From assembly GCA_035048495.1 (NCBI GenBank), contig CM068541.1, positions 18,049,929 to 18,113,928 of the forward strand: a stretch of DNA of 64,000 nucleotides, written 5' to 3'. A program made the position numbers and the translations under genes. Positions within the stretch are counted from its first letter, which is position 1; each line of letters opens with the position of its first letter. This document shows positions 45,385 through 56,032 of the stretch, piece by piece. Below the pieces are notes generated by a model that saw only the letters and a list, made by a program, of their open reading frames with translations, was not told the origin of the DNA and searched no databases. The stretch is from Euptelea pleiosperma. Lineage: Eukaryota > Streptophyta > Magnoliopsida > Ranunculales > Eupteleaceae.

Positions 45385-46495
45385 ATCCAACAAGCATTAG
45401 AAATGTTCAAATTGGGTGTTTTATCTTTGGCAGGTCGAGCATGGGAACAATAATAATGATATACTTTACTCTTTCCATCAGCCAACTCAATGTGGACGAC
45501 AACTAGCATGTCCGGTACCACTAATCCGTAGCAAAAAAAATATATCAAATGGTTGTTGATACGTACCTTCTCTGTTTTTCTACATTTTCTTCTTATATTT
45601 CTTCTTCAAAACCATAAAATAGATGTGATGATCATGGGTTTCAAAATTTTTTGCTTTTTTACTCGAATGGTGGTGTAGCAGTAGATGACTATGGATCGCC
45701 TAAGCAGATTATCTCCTTATGAGGAGGCCTTGGATGCCGTCTACTCTTTGGTTACTAAACGATCCTGTCAATAGTCCAACAAGGGCGATCACTTCAATTT
45801 AATTTTCGATTATCTAAAGGTTCAGATGACTCAAAACATAATATCTATTAGTCTATCACCAAGGACAAACGGAACTTCTTATTCATGTGTTTATCTTCTT
45901 CTTTTTCAATTTTTATTTTCTGTCACATAATCTTTGACAGCCCTTCGAACATGTATGCCTTATCCGATGATGTTTATTATTACTAAGAAAAAAGGAAAAG
46001 AGTGACATCTGTTCTTTATTTTTATCTGCATTAATTATGAACCATTTCTTTGCGACAATGTATTCTCTTGCAATGTTAATTCTCCTGCAATTTCTCTTTT
46101 GTTGGTGTGCAGGGGAAATCTAATGAAGATGTACCAATGCCTACTTACTTCCACTTCTTTGTGTTGTTTGCTTTCAAGATATTCTTAGCAGAACAGGTCT
46201 ATTGCATGACATTGTTCATTTTCTTTTTAATCTTTATACCTTGAGGGAATGCTCTCATTTTGCAATTGTTTTCCATGGGCATTTCATTTTAATCTTGTTT
46301 GATATGAATACAAGCTTATTCCATGGATCTTATGTGTATGAATCAAGTGGATGCAAAGACATAACCTTTCTTCTGATGTTAAAATCTTTATGAAGAAGGT
46401 AGATGTTCCTATTTTGGAGTTCCAGCCTTTACTGTGCCTCAACTCGACGAACTAATGTCCGTTCTGTAGAAGAAGGCTTTTGAATTGGATGTAAG
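45385..46495 (+). pseudogene. Folylpolyglutamate synthase relic, three exon pieces
   Basis: FPGS polyglutamylates folates. The pieces are in enzyme order: 45676-45827 (VDDYGSPKQ, then SPYEEALDAVYSLVTKRSC, then after small deletions the SNKGDHFNLIFDYLKV stretch); 46109-46195 (GKSNEDVPMPTYFHFFVLFA, FKIFLAEQ, with GT after it, the expected exon end); 46398-46490 (VPIFGVPAFTVPQLDELMSV, L, stop, KKAFELD then GTAAG). The ATP-binding GKGS exon and the C-terminal domain are missing, and deletions and stops break the frame. It goes further 3' than the other FPGS fragments here, so it is the least truncated representative. Confidence 0.8.
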
Positions 46496-46636
46496 TTGTA
46501 CTTTCCACTCAATGTTAGAGAACTTCTGACTGAACTCCCTAAACTATAGAACTTTACTTGGGAAAGTCAATTTGCTGACCGGGACCACTTGTGAACTTTA
46601 GTTTTATATTCAAGAAATGTAAAAATGTCAATTTTT

Positions 46637-46922
46637 AAAACAGATAAAATAATGTTGACCGTTCGTTGATTGCTCTTGTATGAGAGAAGAACTCAGTAAA
46701 TCACCAAGTAATGAAACAATTTGCAAAACTTGACCAAGTGGTTATCTTTTTAAAGTCCCATGGATCAGTTGACTTTCTGACTTGGTAGATTTTGAATGAC
46801 TCAATCCCGTCAGCAGCCCAAGCCATATGTCAAGTTGCTGAGCTTTCTCGCCTTTTATTCGCTTTTTATTAAAACAGATAAAATAATGTTGACCGTTCGT
46901 TGATTGCTCTTGTATGAGAGAA
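46637..46922. repeat. Perfect 52-bp direct repeats 182 bp apart
   Basis: AAAACAGATAAAATAATGTT..GTATGAGAGAA occurs at 46637-46688 and 46871-46922 without a difference. The intervening 182 bp have no coding signal. It could be a small local duplication or a tiny terminal-repeat element. Confidence 0.7.
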
Positions 46923-46984
46923 CAACAGTACTTGGTCAGGTTACTTAGAGCTTTCTTTTTTTTTTTTCCCTTTTTCTTGATCCA

Positions 46985-47330
46985 GATGTTTATCTCCATA
47001 TCTTGTTAATTTTTATGACAGTAGGTAATTGTTGTTGAGGTTTTTACTTGTTCTTGGATTTGAGTGTTTTGAGTACAGGTTGTGTAATTTTTTGCTTTAA
47101 GTTTGTCATTTATGTGTTTTGAGAACATGTAATTTTCTTATCTGATTTCAAAACACTACCGTTTGATTTTATGAATGGTGCTTTGAAGTGTTTGCCCATG
47201 AACAAAATGGTGTCTTTTTTTTGTGAATTTAGGTGGGTTTTCTTTTATTTTGCTTTGTTTTCTAATTACCAATTTATAGGGATTTTTGGGTTTTTGTTGG
47301 AATTTGAATTGGGATTGTTGATGAGGAAAA
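46985..47330. repeat. Orphan B3 3'-region module
   Basis: Matches 35473-35745 (TTGTCATTTATGTGTTTTGAGA, AGGGATTTTTGGGTTTTT) but no B3 coding sequence lies upstream. A fifth, gene-less trace of the duplicated B3 locus. Confidence 0.65.
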
Positions 47331-47694
47331 TGTTCGTGACAGTGTGTTCCCTCCTTAACACACTATTTTTAACACAACAATAGTTGTTTGATCGTCTTTC
47401 TTTTATAAACTACTTGTATTTATTGAGTTATTAAATAGCTTTACAGAGTATTGAAATAATTTCTTTTACTTTTCATATATATCTTTTCTCATTTTTATTT
47501 TTATTTTTAAAAAACCTTCTGATTTAAATGTAACTAAAATACTATATCCTGTTAGGATATAGACATGTTCACTTTTCGGATTCTCAAAGGCACCACATTA
47601 GATACATCATATCTAGGTCAGACACTGATGCGCGTGTGGTGTCATTGTTACATAGCTCATGACATACTTGTACTGAATTCAAGACATACCTGGT

Positions 47695-47699
47695 ATAAC
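47695..47699. repeat. TSD ATAAC (left) of copia element
   Basis: Identical to 52086-52090. Confidence 0.9.
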
Positions 47700-47909
47700 T
47701 GTTGTCAGGGACCTACTTGTAATATCTTATATTCTACAGGGGGCCCTTGTAATATTGTAAAACTTCACTTAATATATATATTGGGTGAAATCGTGTAGGC
47801 TATTCTAAGCTCTACACGATTTCTCCTCTTCCCCCAATTCTCTTCTCCTCTCCTCTCTTCCATCTCTAACCCTAATCTCTTATTCTGGTTACGATCCAAG
47901 ATTACAACA
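47700..47909 (+). repeat. 5' LTR of copia element
   Basis: Begins TGTTGTCAGGGACCTACTTG and ends ..GATTACAACA. It contains a TATATATAT-type TATA region near 47772-47780 and a CT-rich segment downstream. Same length as the 3' LTR, with no difference seen. Confidence 0.95.
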
Positions 47910-47921
47910 TGGTATCAGAGC
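47910..47921 (+). promoter_or_regulatory. Primer binding site (initiator tRNA-Met type)
   Basis: TGGTATCAGAGC starts directly after the 5' LTR. This is the classical copia PBS, complementary to the 3' end of plant initiator methionine tRNA. Confidence 0.9.
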
Positions 47922-48058
47922 ATGGTTATGTAACCATGGCTTAATCCTAGAGGTCTGAAGAACCCTAGGGATTGCGAAATTCGATGCGAAGGGCTTTCCA
48001 AAGAAGGAGATCATCTCCCATGGATAGCCGCAGGCTTTAGAAGAGTCTGAAACCCTAA

Positions 48059-48225
48059 CCGCCCACTCCAAAAGGTTGGAGAGGTTCTCCCAGGCCTAGC
48101 CGCCCACTCCAGAAGCCTGGAGAAGAGCTATCAGGCATAGCCGCCCACTCCAGAAGCCTGGAGAAGAGCCACCAAGCCTAGCCGCCCCTTCCAAAAGGTC
48201 AGAGAAGATCCTCTGGACCTAGCCG
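48059..48225 (+). repeat. 41-bp tandem repeat in the copia leader, four units
   Basis: CCGCCC starts at 48059, 48100, 48141 and 48182, followed by ACTCCAGAAGCCTGGAGAAG-like sequence that is itself partly palindromic. It lies between PBS and gag, where packaging signals are often found. Confidence 0.8.
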
Positions 48226-48484
48226 CAGGTCTCAGAGGCGTCCAGAACCTCTCCCTAGTGCTACCGCACCTATCCAGGAACCTTTTTTAGGTCCTCGGAA
48301 CCATTCACAAGTTTCCCGCGGGTGGTTTTTTCTCCAATAGAAAATCTATAAAGAAGTTGTTCCAAAAAGGCCTGAATCCTGCTCGCGTTGCTCGCAGGAG
48401 GCTTTAAAAATAAAAAGAAGGTGATTTGCACCTCCGCAGCAGCAGTTCGGGTGATTTCTTATCAGAAAAGTCTTCTCTACTACC

Positions 48485-50980
48485 ATGAGTACATCTGAGG
48501 AGTCATCTTCTGCCAAGTCAGAGATTATTGTTGCCCCACCCAGTCTGGGAAGTCATGGTGATCACAGCCCGGGCCTACAGATCACTACGGTGAAACTCGA
48601 CGGGACCAACTACCTCGCATGGTCTCAATCTGCCAAGATGTACATCACTGGACGAGGCAAAGCCGGCTATATCACTGGACGCGTCACTGCACCCGATTCC
48701 TCTGATGCTGCGTTTGAGAAGTGGGAAGCGGAAAACTCGATGGTCATGTCATGGCTGCTTCACTCCATGCATCCATCGATCAGCACAGGCTTCCTCTTTC
48801 TCCCGACTGCCAAGGATATATGGGACACTGCATCTCAGACCTACTCCCAAGATGGGAATTTTGCTAGGATGTATGAACTTCAGCAGGAGATAGCACATCT
48901 GAAGCAAGGCGATCTTCCTTTGGGATCATACTACGCTGCGTTACGCAGCAAGTGGGAAGAGGTAGATCATTACCAGACCTACACCCCTGCATGTACCAAG
49001 GATGCTACGGAGTTCCGGAAGATGATTGTGCGCGGACGCATATTCGAGTTTCTTGGCGGCTTGAACCAGAGCTATGAACAGGTTCGAGCAAACATCTTGG
49101 GCAGAGATCCACCGCCGTCGACTATTGCACAGGTCTACTCCTACATCCAGAGCGAGGACAGCAGGAGGAGAGCCATGAGCTCTAAGACAGATGCTGATGT
49201 TCCTTTATCTGAGAAGTCTGCCTTGGCCACTCAGAAATTGAGCAAACCCACATCTAAGAAGGATGGGGATCTTGATGATCGTGATCGACTCAGATGTGAT
49301 CACTGTGGCAAGCGTCGCCACACTCGGGAGACTTGCTGGAGTCTTCATGGTCGTCCCGCACAGTTCTCTGGGGGGAAGCAAGGCTCCTCAAAGAAGCCCT
49401 CTGGTAGCAAACATGGAACCTCAGCTGCTCATGCCACCAGTCAAGATTCCTCTGATGTGACCCCTTCCTCTGGGCAGTCCAACACCTTCTCTAGCATGGA
49501 CATTGACAGGCTTCGACAATTACTTACTCAGCTTGATGGCCCTTCCCCACCTACATCATCCTTTGCTCAGACAGGTACATCCCATTCAGCCCACCATGTG
49601 TCTACGGCACCCATTGGTCCTTCCTGGATCATTGATTCTGGTGCCTCCGATCATATGACTGGTATGCCATCCCTTTTCTCCACCTATAATATCTGCTCGG
49701 GTAAGGAAAAGGTCCGTGTGGCCGATGGCACCTTCTCCTCTATCTCAGGGAAGGGCATTATCTCTGCCACACCTACTTTGTCTTTATCCTCTGTACTTCA
49801 TGTTCCTAAATTCACCACTAACCTGCTTTCTGTTAGCTATCTTACTAAGAGCCTAAACTGCAGTGTTACCTTTTTTCCTACTCACTGTGTTTTTCAGGAC
49901 TTGGAGACGAGGCGGATGATTGGCAGTGGTCGTGAGGATGGTGGATTGTACCTGCTCGATAGCCAGCCGACTTCATATTCTGTTGCACATCAGTCTAGTG
50001 CCAATGTCAGTAGTTCTAGCGTTAATAAAGACCTGTTAATGCGATGGCATAACAGGCTAGGTCATTTACCGCTTTCAGTCATGAAGAGTCTGTTACCTCA
50101 GTTTGCGTCTATTCCATTTTTTGAGTTCAACTGTGAAAATTGTGTACTTGCAAAACAATGTCGGGTGTCTTTTCCGACCAGTAATAAAAAAAGTACGTTT
50201 CCTTTACAGCTTGTGCACTCTGATGTTTGGGGACCCAATCCCACCACTTCTATCTTTGGTTTTCGCTACTTTGTGGTTTTTGTGGATGACTACAGCCGTT
50301 ACACTTGGATCTACCTTATGAAATCAAAAAATGAGGTGCATACTATCTTTCAGACCTTCCATAAAATGGTGTGCAATCAATTGGGCACCACCCTAAAAGT
50401 CCTACGCACTGACAATGGGGGGGAATACATGTACAGTGGCCTTGCCTCCTACTTTGAAGAGCATGGAATTTTTCATCAGACTTCATGTGCCGATACACCT
50501 CAACAAAATGGGACCGCTGAGCGAAAGCATCGCCATGTCCTGGAGGTTGCTAGGGCACTTCTTCTTGGTACTCGGGTACCCAAGGGTTATTGGGCTGACG
50601 CTGTGTTGACGGCATCCTACTTGATAAATCGGATGCCCTCTCGTGTCTTGGGGTCAAAGTCTCCCCTTTCACTCCTGTTTCCTTCCTGTCCTGTGTTCTC
50701 CATTCCACCTAAGGTCTTTGGTTGTGTTTGCTATGTTCACGCCCATCACAGGAAGGACAAATTAGATCCGAAAGCCGTCCGATGTGTGTTCCTTGGCTAT
50801 TCGTCCACTCAGAAGGGATATCGGTGTTTCCATCCCTCTACCCGTCGTCGGTTTGTTTCTCTAGATGTTACCTTTTTTGAGAGTCTTCCCTTCTTCTCAG
50901 TTGATCGGACTTCTCTTCAGGGGGAGCTTGGGAGTATTGACGAGAGTCCGATACCTCCACAGGGGTGTTTATCTTCTTGA
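48485..50980 (+). CDS. Copia gag-protease-integrase polyprotein (RT lost)
   Basis: 831 codons, ATG in good context (TACCATGAG). Domains in order: gag core (about 25-245, VKLDGTNYLAWSQSAKMYI, MYELQQEIAHLKQGDLPLGS); CCHC zinc knuckle at about 271-284 (CDHCGKRRHTRETC); aspartic protease with WIIDSGASDHM, catalytic D near 384; GAG-pre-integrase HNRLGHLP near 520 and CENCVLAKQ; integrase with D580 (HSDVWGP), D643 (RTDNGGEY) and E679 (NGTAERKHRH), a D-D-35-E triad; then the integrase tail (FGCVCYVHAHHRKDKLDPKA). The frame ends shortly after the integrase, at TGA 50978-50980 on the deletion junction. Virus-like particle, protease and integrase functions look intact; reverse transcription is absent. 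Confidence 0.9.
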   Translation: MSTSEESSSAKSEIIVAPPSLGSHGDHSPGLQITTVKLDGTNYLAWSQSAKMYITGRGKAGYITGRVTAPDSSDAAFEKWEAENSMVMSWLLHSMHPSISTGFLFLPTAKDIWDTASQTYSQDGNFARMYELQQEIAHLKQGDLPLGSYYAALRSKWEEVDHYQTYTPACTKDATEFRKMIVRGRIFEFLGGLNQSYEQVRANILGRDPPPSTIAQVYSYIQSEDSRRRAMSSKTDADVPLSEKSALATQKLSKPTSKKDGDLDDRDRLRCDHCGKRRHTRETCWSLHGRPAQFSGGKQGSSKKPSGSKHGTSAAHATSQDSSDVTPSSGQSNTFSSMDIDRLRQLLTQLDGPSPPTSSFAQTGTSHSAHHVSTAPIGPSWIIDSGASDHMTGMPSLFSTYNICSGKEKVRVADGTFSSISGKGIISATPTLSLSSVLHVPKFTTNLLSVSYLTKSLNCSVTFFPTHCVFQDLETRRMIGSGREDGGLYLLDSQPTSYSVAHQSSANVSSSSVNKDLLMRWHNRLGHLPLSVMKSLLPQFASIPFFEFNCENCVLAKQCRVSFPTSNKKSTFPLQLVHSDVWGPNPTTSIFGFRYFVVFVDDYSRYTWIYLMKSKNEVHTIFQTFHKMVCNQLGTTLKVLRTDNGGEYMYSGLASYFEEHGIFHQTSCADTPQQNGTAERKHRHVLEVARALLLGTRVPKGYWADAVLTASYLINRMPSRVLGSKSPLSLLFPSCPVFSIPPKVFGCVCYVHAHHRKDKLDPKAVRCVFLGYSSTQKGYRCFHPSTRRRFVSLDVTFFESLPFFSVDRTSLQGELGSIDESPIPPQGCLSS

Positions 50981-51868
50981 CTGCGGATCATGCATGCCCC
51001 TCTGGGAACCTTGAGATACTTTCTGGGCATTGAGGTTGCTAGGTCAAAGCAGGGTGTGTTTATCTCACAGAGAAAATATGTACTTGATCTCCTTCGAGAG
51101 TCAGGAAACTTGGGAGCTAAACCAGCCGATACGCCTATAGAGCAGCAACATCGGCTGAATCCTGTTGATGGGGATCCCATTGCTGATGCAGGCCAGTTCC
51201 AGAGACTTGTTGGGCGTCTCATCTACCTTTCGCTGACACGACCAGATATTGCATACGCAGTCAGTGTCATCAGTCAGTTCATGCATGCCCCTCGCTCTCC
51301 ACATCTTGAGGCAGTACACAGAGTGTTACGCTATCTTAAGGGGGCTCCAGGGAAGGGTCTCCTATTTAGTAAGAATGGACACCTGCGAGTTGAAGCTTAT
51401 ACAGACGCTGACTGGGCAGGTTCAGTCACTGACAGACGTTCCACATCAGGGTACTGCACGTATGTGGGAGGTAATTTGGTGTCTTGGCGCAGCAAGAAGC
51501 AACCAGTTGTCGCCCGCTCCAGTGCCGAAGCAGAGTACCGTTCTATGGCTCATGGTGTATGTGAGCTTCTATGGTTGAAGACTATGCTCAGTGAGCTCGG
51601 ATATCCTGTCAAAGGGTCTATGCAACTGTATTGTGACAATAAAGCAGCCATCAGCATTGCTCATAATCCAGTTCAACACGACAGGACAAAGCACATTGAA
51701 GTAGACCGTCACTTCATCAAAGAGAAACTTGGTCAGGGACTTATTTGCACACCGTATGTCCATACTGCTGATCAAGTTGCAGATGTGTTAACTAAAGGTG
51801 TTACTAAAGGGATCTTAGAGCACCTGTTATCCAAGCTGGGCATGATAGATATCTTCGCACCAGCTTGA
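50981..51868 (+). pseudogene. Copia RT C-terminus and RNase H, downstream of the deletion
   Basis: Same frame as the upstream polyprotein, separated only by the TGA. It begins in the last part of RT (LGTLRYFLGIEVARSKQG, ISQRKYVLDLL) and continues through RNase H with all acidic positions visible: YTDADWAG, SSAEAEYRSMA, LYCDNKAA and HIEVDRHFI. The end TADQVADVLTKG is typical, with a stop at 51868. The open frame of 292 codons begins at ATG 50990. Without the fingers and palm of RT it cannot act as a polymerase; RNase H might fold but would need stop readthrough or separate initiation. Confidence 0.85.
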
Positions 51869-51875
51869 GGGGGAG
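51864..51875 (+). promoter_or_regulatory. Polypurine tract
   Basis: GAGGGGGAG directly before the 3' LTR; primes plus-strand DNA synthesis in LTR elements. Confidence 0.85.
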
Positions 51876-52085
51876 TGTTGTCAGGGACCTACTTGTAATA
51901 TCTTATATTCTACAGGGGGCCCTTGTAATATTGTAAAACTTCACTTAATATATATATTGGGTGAAATCGTGTAGGCTATTCTAAGCTCTACACGATTTCT
52001 CCTCTTCCCCCAATTCTCTTCTCCTCTCCTCTCTTCCATCTCTAACCCTAATCTCTTATTCTGGTTACGATCCAAGATTACAACA
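51876..52085 (+). repeat. 3' LTR of copia element
   Basis: 210 bp, TGTTGTCAGGG to GATTACAACA, apparently identical to 47700-47909. Confidence 0.95.
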
Positions 52086-52090
52086 ATAAC
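52086..52090. repeat. TSD ATAAC (right) of copia element
   Basis: Direct repeat of 47695-47699. Confidence 0.9.
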
Positions 52091-52369
52091 TTATATCGAT
52101 TTCTGCTGGGATGTACTAGTTTTCAACATAGCTCCAATTCAAACATGTTATTCTCTGATATACTAGATTAATGTCTTGTTAGCCAAAGGCTACTGACTTT
52201 ACATTGGCATTTCGGTTCCCTGATTTATTATTTATACTTTATCTCCTTTCAAGTTTTCACCAATCGAATTTTGGTTATGTGTGAACGCTGAGTCTCAACT
52301 TTGTGTTCATGTGTTTGATCCTAACTGGCCATAACAATTTTTTATTAGCGAAAGGGGAAAAAAAGAAAA

Positions 52370-52900
52370 GAAATATTTTAGGAAGGATATATATTGTCCA
52401 AAGAAATATAGTTTCCTCTCAAGAGAGGTAGAAAGACACATTGAAATCCACCCATACGGCCTAATTGAGTCCCAAAATTGGAAGTGATGAAACTGATATC
52501 CTTAGTTGGCTGCACTATCTCCACATTTTTGACTTCGCAGATAAAAACTGAAGTTGAGGAAGTCCTTGAGCATCCATGAGTTAGGAAGGCTGTGTCCAGA
52601 GAAATAAAGTCTTTGATCCTAGCTAGCTATAAAGAGTTGTACTCATCAAAAGGAAAAAAAAAGTTGAGCAAGAAAAGAAATGTTTGAGTTAGGATGTGTA
52701 GTGTCCAGAGGGATATAGTTTCCTATCAAGAGAGGTAGAAAGGACAATTTGAAATCAACCCTTACAGCCTAATCGAGTCCCAAATTGGAAATGGTGAAGC
52801 TGATATCCTTAGTTAGCTGCACTATCCTCCAGTGTTGACTTCACAGAAAAAAACCAAGTTGAGAAAGTCCTTAGGCATCCATCTTCTAGCTCATTTTAGG
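52370..52900. repeat. Tandem repeat of about 310 bp, two units; third copy at 55.79 kb
   Basis: The first unit (52375-52680) contains GAAATATAGTTTCCTCTCAA, TGATATCCTTAGTTGGCTGC and GTTGAGGAAGTCCTTGAGCA. The second (52690-52900) repeats the series with changes. 55795-56032 carries it again. No domain is recognised in the broken frames. Confidence 0.7.
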
Positions 52901-55790
52901 TGGTATCTGTCTCTGCCACCTATGTCAATGGCGTAGACAGACTAGCACTGCTATTATAATAAATAATTATTGGCATCTGTAGCCAAATATCATGAGACTA
53001 CTTCTTTGAGTCACTAGACTTGAATAGAGAGTGAATAATATAGTGTAAGGGTTTGAAATCTTGCATTTCTGTCCATAGACATATATCACTTAAGCTCATC
53101 AGCTGTATTTTTTTAGATAATTTTTTTTTCAGTTGCTTCTCGTAATTCTGAATTTTTTTTATCACATCTGATTTCTGTTTTCAGTTGGGAGCGCTTTTCT
53201 GGCAATGAGACTGAATTATATGAACCTGTTCTGGTGTATGTAGACATGCGTATGGGGTGCTTGTCATTTATATATACATGGAGGATTGGTCTGAACAGAA
53301 TGGTTTTCTGGGAGGTGTTGAAAGCCTGTATTCCAAAAATTTGGTGCTGGGCTTAGTAAACAGAACGGAATCCCCTGAAGAGTCTCAACAATAATTCCTA
53401 ACCTGCATAAAAGCTGTAAATTAAAGAACTCCTTTCTGTTGCACCACATTTCTTTATTGCTTACAAACAATTCATTTAGTAAGAGCCAATATGAGTTTTA
53501 TTTATTGACCAATAATCATCCTATCTATGGACTTCTTTGTAGACAATTTGTTTAGATATGTCTAAGTCAGTGCTATGGATTTGATGCTTACGGTTGATCC
53601 AATTTGATTGATGTTTGGCAAAGGAGGTGGCATCAAATGGTATGTTTGGCCTCCTTTTGTGTGTGCTGCTGGTGAAGCCAATTCACACTCTACCTGGCAG
53701 TGAACTTACCCTATGTATTTCCAAGGATCACCTGTAGCATTTTCATTACTTCCTATAAAACAATTTGTACAGGTATTTTGGCCAGAGTAGTTTAGTTCTT
53801 TGATTCTTTCCCACACGGTTTGATGGTATTTATATCTATCTGATCATGGTTTCTACAGCTTTCGATACTTCCAATTCAGATTCTGCGGATAGGACAACTA
53901 GTCATTCTCAGCGTACCCGGAGGTACTAGCCTGCCTTCTGTTTCCCACTATTCTTTTCATAGAAATGTACTGCTGCTGCTTATCAGAATTAATGTTGTGT
54001 TCTCTCAATTGTGTTATGTAGAGTTGTAATAGCACCATGAAGTCAGAAATGGTTTGTCATGATAGATTGGTTTGGAAACATGCAAGGCAGGTTGTTTGCC
54101 TTGAGATGCATGTTCTGACCAATCTATGGTAATAGATGTGTGAATGCCAAAAAATTCTCACCCAATTGATTTGCGTCACATGCCATCTAAGGGCTTGTGA
54201 AATCTAGAAGCTCGACATTTTATTTGGTCTATAACAAGGATTTGATCTTTAAATTGTTAATGTTCTCTTTTCAGAAGCATTTTGTTTGGTCACATTCGAT
54301 GCTTGTTAATGTTCTCATATTGTCACGATGAGTTAGGCTGTCACGGTGTCTAAGGATTCACTAACGAAATGCTAATGAATTCTTCGGTATCATCATTTGA
54401 GACACTAAACGTCTATTTGTTGGTTTTGTAGGCCAAATTCAAGAGTCGAGCAATCATTATAATAATATTATGGTACTCTTTTTCTCCCTTATCACCCCAG
54501 TTGGAGTTGCATTGGAATAGGGATATCGAATGTATATGACTAGAACTGCCCAACTGCTCTTATTGTTGAAGGGATTTTCAATTCAGCCTCAGCTGGGATC
54601 TTGATAGACATGGCACTCATAGATGTAGTTGCAGCTGATTTCATGAACCCCAGGATGCAAAACAGTGGTAGGCTTTAGTTAGGAGCTTATATGTTTCCCT
54701 TCTTCTAGGGGCAGGTTGTATGTCTCTCTTGGCCAAATGGGCTTGAAATGTGATTAGAGTTAGGCGCGCAGTGTGAATGTTGGAAGTTGTTGGGATAATT
54801 GAATCCAATTATTACTACTATTTTGGATTTGTATTGTTTCTCTTGAGTTACATTTGGTCCATCGATTCAATAGAAGAAATTGCAATAGTCAATGTATATT
54901 ACAAACAAGATATGTCAATGAATCAAATTTTTTTTTTTTTAAGTATTGCATTTACATGCAATGTATAGACTAACCAAGCACAATATATTAGTTTACGGAG
55001 TTTTTCTCAATTGCTACCAAGCAACTGTAAACTAATGCACAGTAACTGAATGCATTTGCATTCATTTACAGCGAACCAAGCAGAGCCTTAGTTTCCCCCA
55101 TGATTTTCACTCTGAACCAGAGTACCATTTTAATATCAAGTTCATCTGTTTTTCAATTTCAGTCTTTTCTCAACTGACTTAATTCCACTCATAAGTTGGA
55201 TTATTTGAGTCTAATACTAAACATTTTGCAGAAGTAAATACACTTGTATTTGATTCCAATCAGTGTCATGGCATTTCTGTTACTCAAAACCCAGAACAGG
55301 GGTGGGGAGCAGGTAGTGGATTCTCCAATGGGCCCAGCTGTTAGACCACCTCACCCCCTCTCCATGTAACAAGTTTCAGCCCAAACGCCCTCTGCCGCAT
55401 GGCAAAATAGGAAATTTCTTTAGACTTTGTTACCTTACACCATATGAGAAATGGTGGAAATGCTATTTGAAATTTCTGGCTGTTTTTGCATGGCAACTTC
55501 TGTTTTATTCTTTCCTTGAACTCAACTGGTTTCTTTCTAATCATTTTCATCTTTGAATTCCTTTCTGGAAAAAACATTCAAGAACATCATGGAAGTAAGT
55601 AGAACAAAAGTATTGCGAATCTGTGACACAAATTGATACTATTGTAGATTACAATTTGATCATATTGTGTACAGCTACTAACTTGTGAGTTTGAATTTCT
55701 GGTATTACAGATATGAAACTCCCATATCCAAAGATGATAGACATAGCAGCCCCTGCGAATATGGTTTGTGGGTTGCAAAACCTGCTGGTG
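52901..55790. other. Gene-free, partly exon-like DNA
   Basis: Short exon-like open pieces flanked by pyrimidine-AG and GT occur at about 53183-53260 (WERFSGNETELYEPVLVYVD), 53860-53925 and 54575-54660 ([20 protein letters not shown]), but I cannot assign them to a family. A multi-exon gene or its relic is possible on the plus strand; splice prediction is needed. Confidence 0.3.
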
Positions 55791-55794
55791 TCCA

Positions 55795-56032
55795 GAGAAA
55801 TTGGAAGTGATGGAACTGATATCCTTAGTTGGCTGCACTATCTCCACATATTTGATTTCGCAGATAAAAACTGAAGTTGAGGAAGTCCTTGAGCATCCAT
55901 GCTTTGGTTGAGTTAGGAAGGATGTGTCCAGAGAAATAAAGTCTTTGATCCTAGCTAGATATAAAGAGTTGTACTCATCAAAAGGGAAACAACAGTTGAG
56001 GAAGAAAACAAATGTTTGAGTTAGGATGTGTA
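55795..56032. repeat. Third copy of the 52.4-kb repeat
   Basis: TGATATCCTTAGTTGGCTGC, CAGATAAAAACTGAAGTTGA and GAAATAAAGTCTTTGATCCT are in the same order as at 52490-52660. Confidence 0.7.

Larger units (their letters stand above)
47700..52085 (+). mobile_element. Ty1/copia LTR retrotransposon, RT-deleted, very young (4,386 bp)
   Basis: Complete boundaries: 210-bp LTRs, 5-bp TSD ATAAC, PBS, PPT. The order gag, protease, integrase, RNase H is that of Ty1/copia. The LTRs look identical base for base, so insertion is recent. The body is about 0.5-1 kb shorter than usual because the reverse transcriptase core (including the catalytic YVDD box) is absent between 50980 and 51000, with an in-frame TGA at the junction. 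The element cannot reverse-transcribe itself and must have been mobilised by a full-length relative, or it lost RT on the way in. It split the older FPGS/B3 mosaic at 47.7 kb. Confidence 0.95.
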
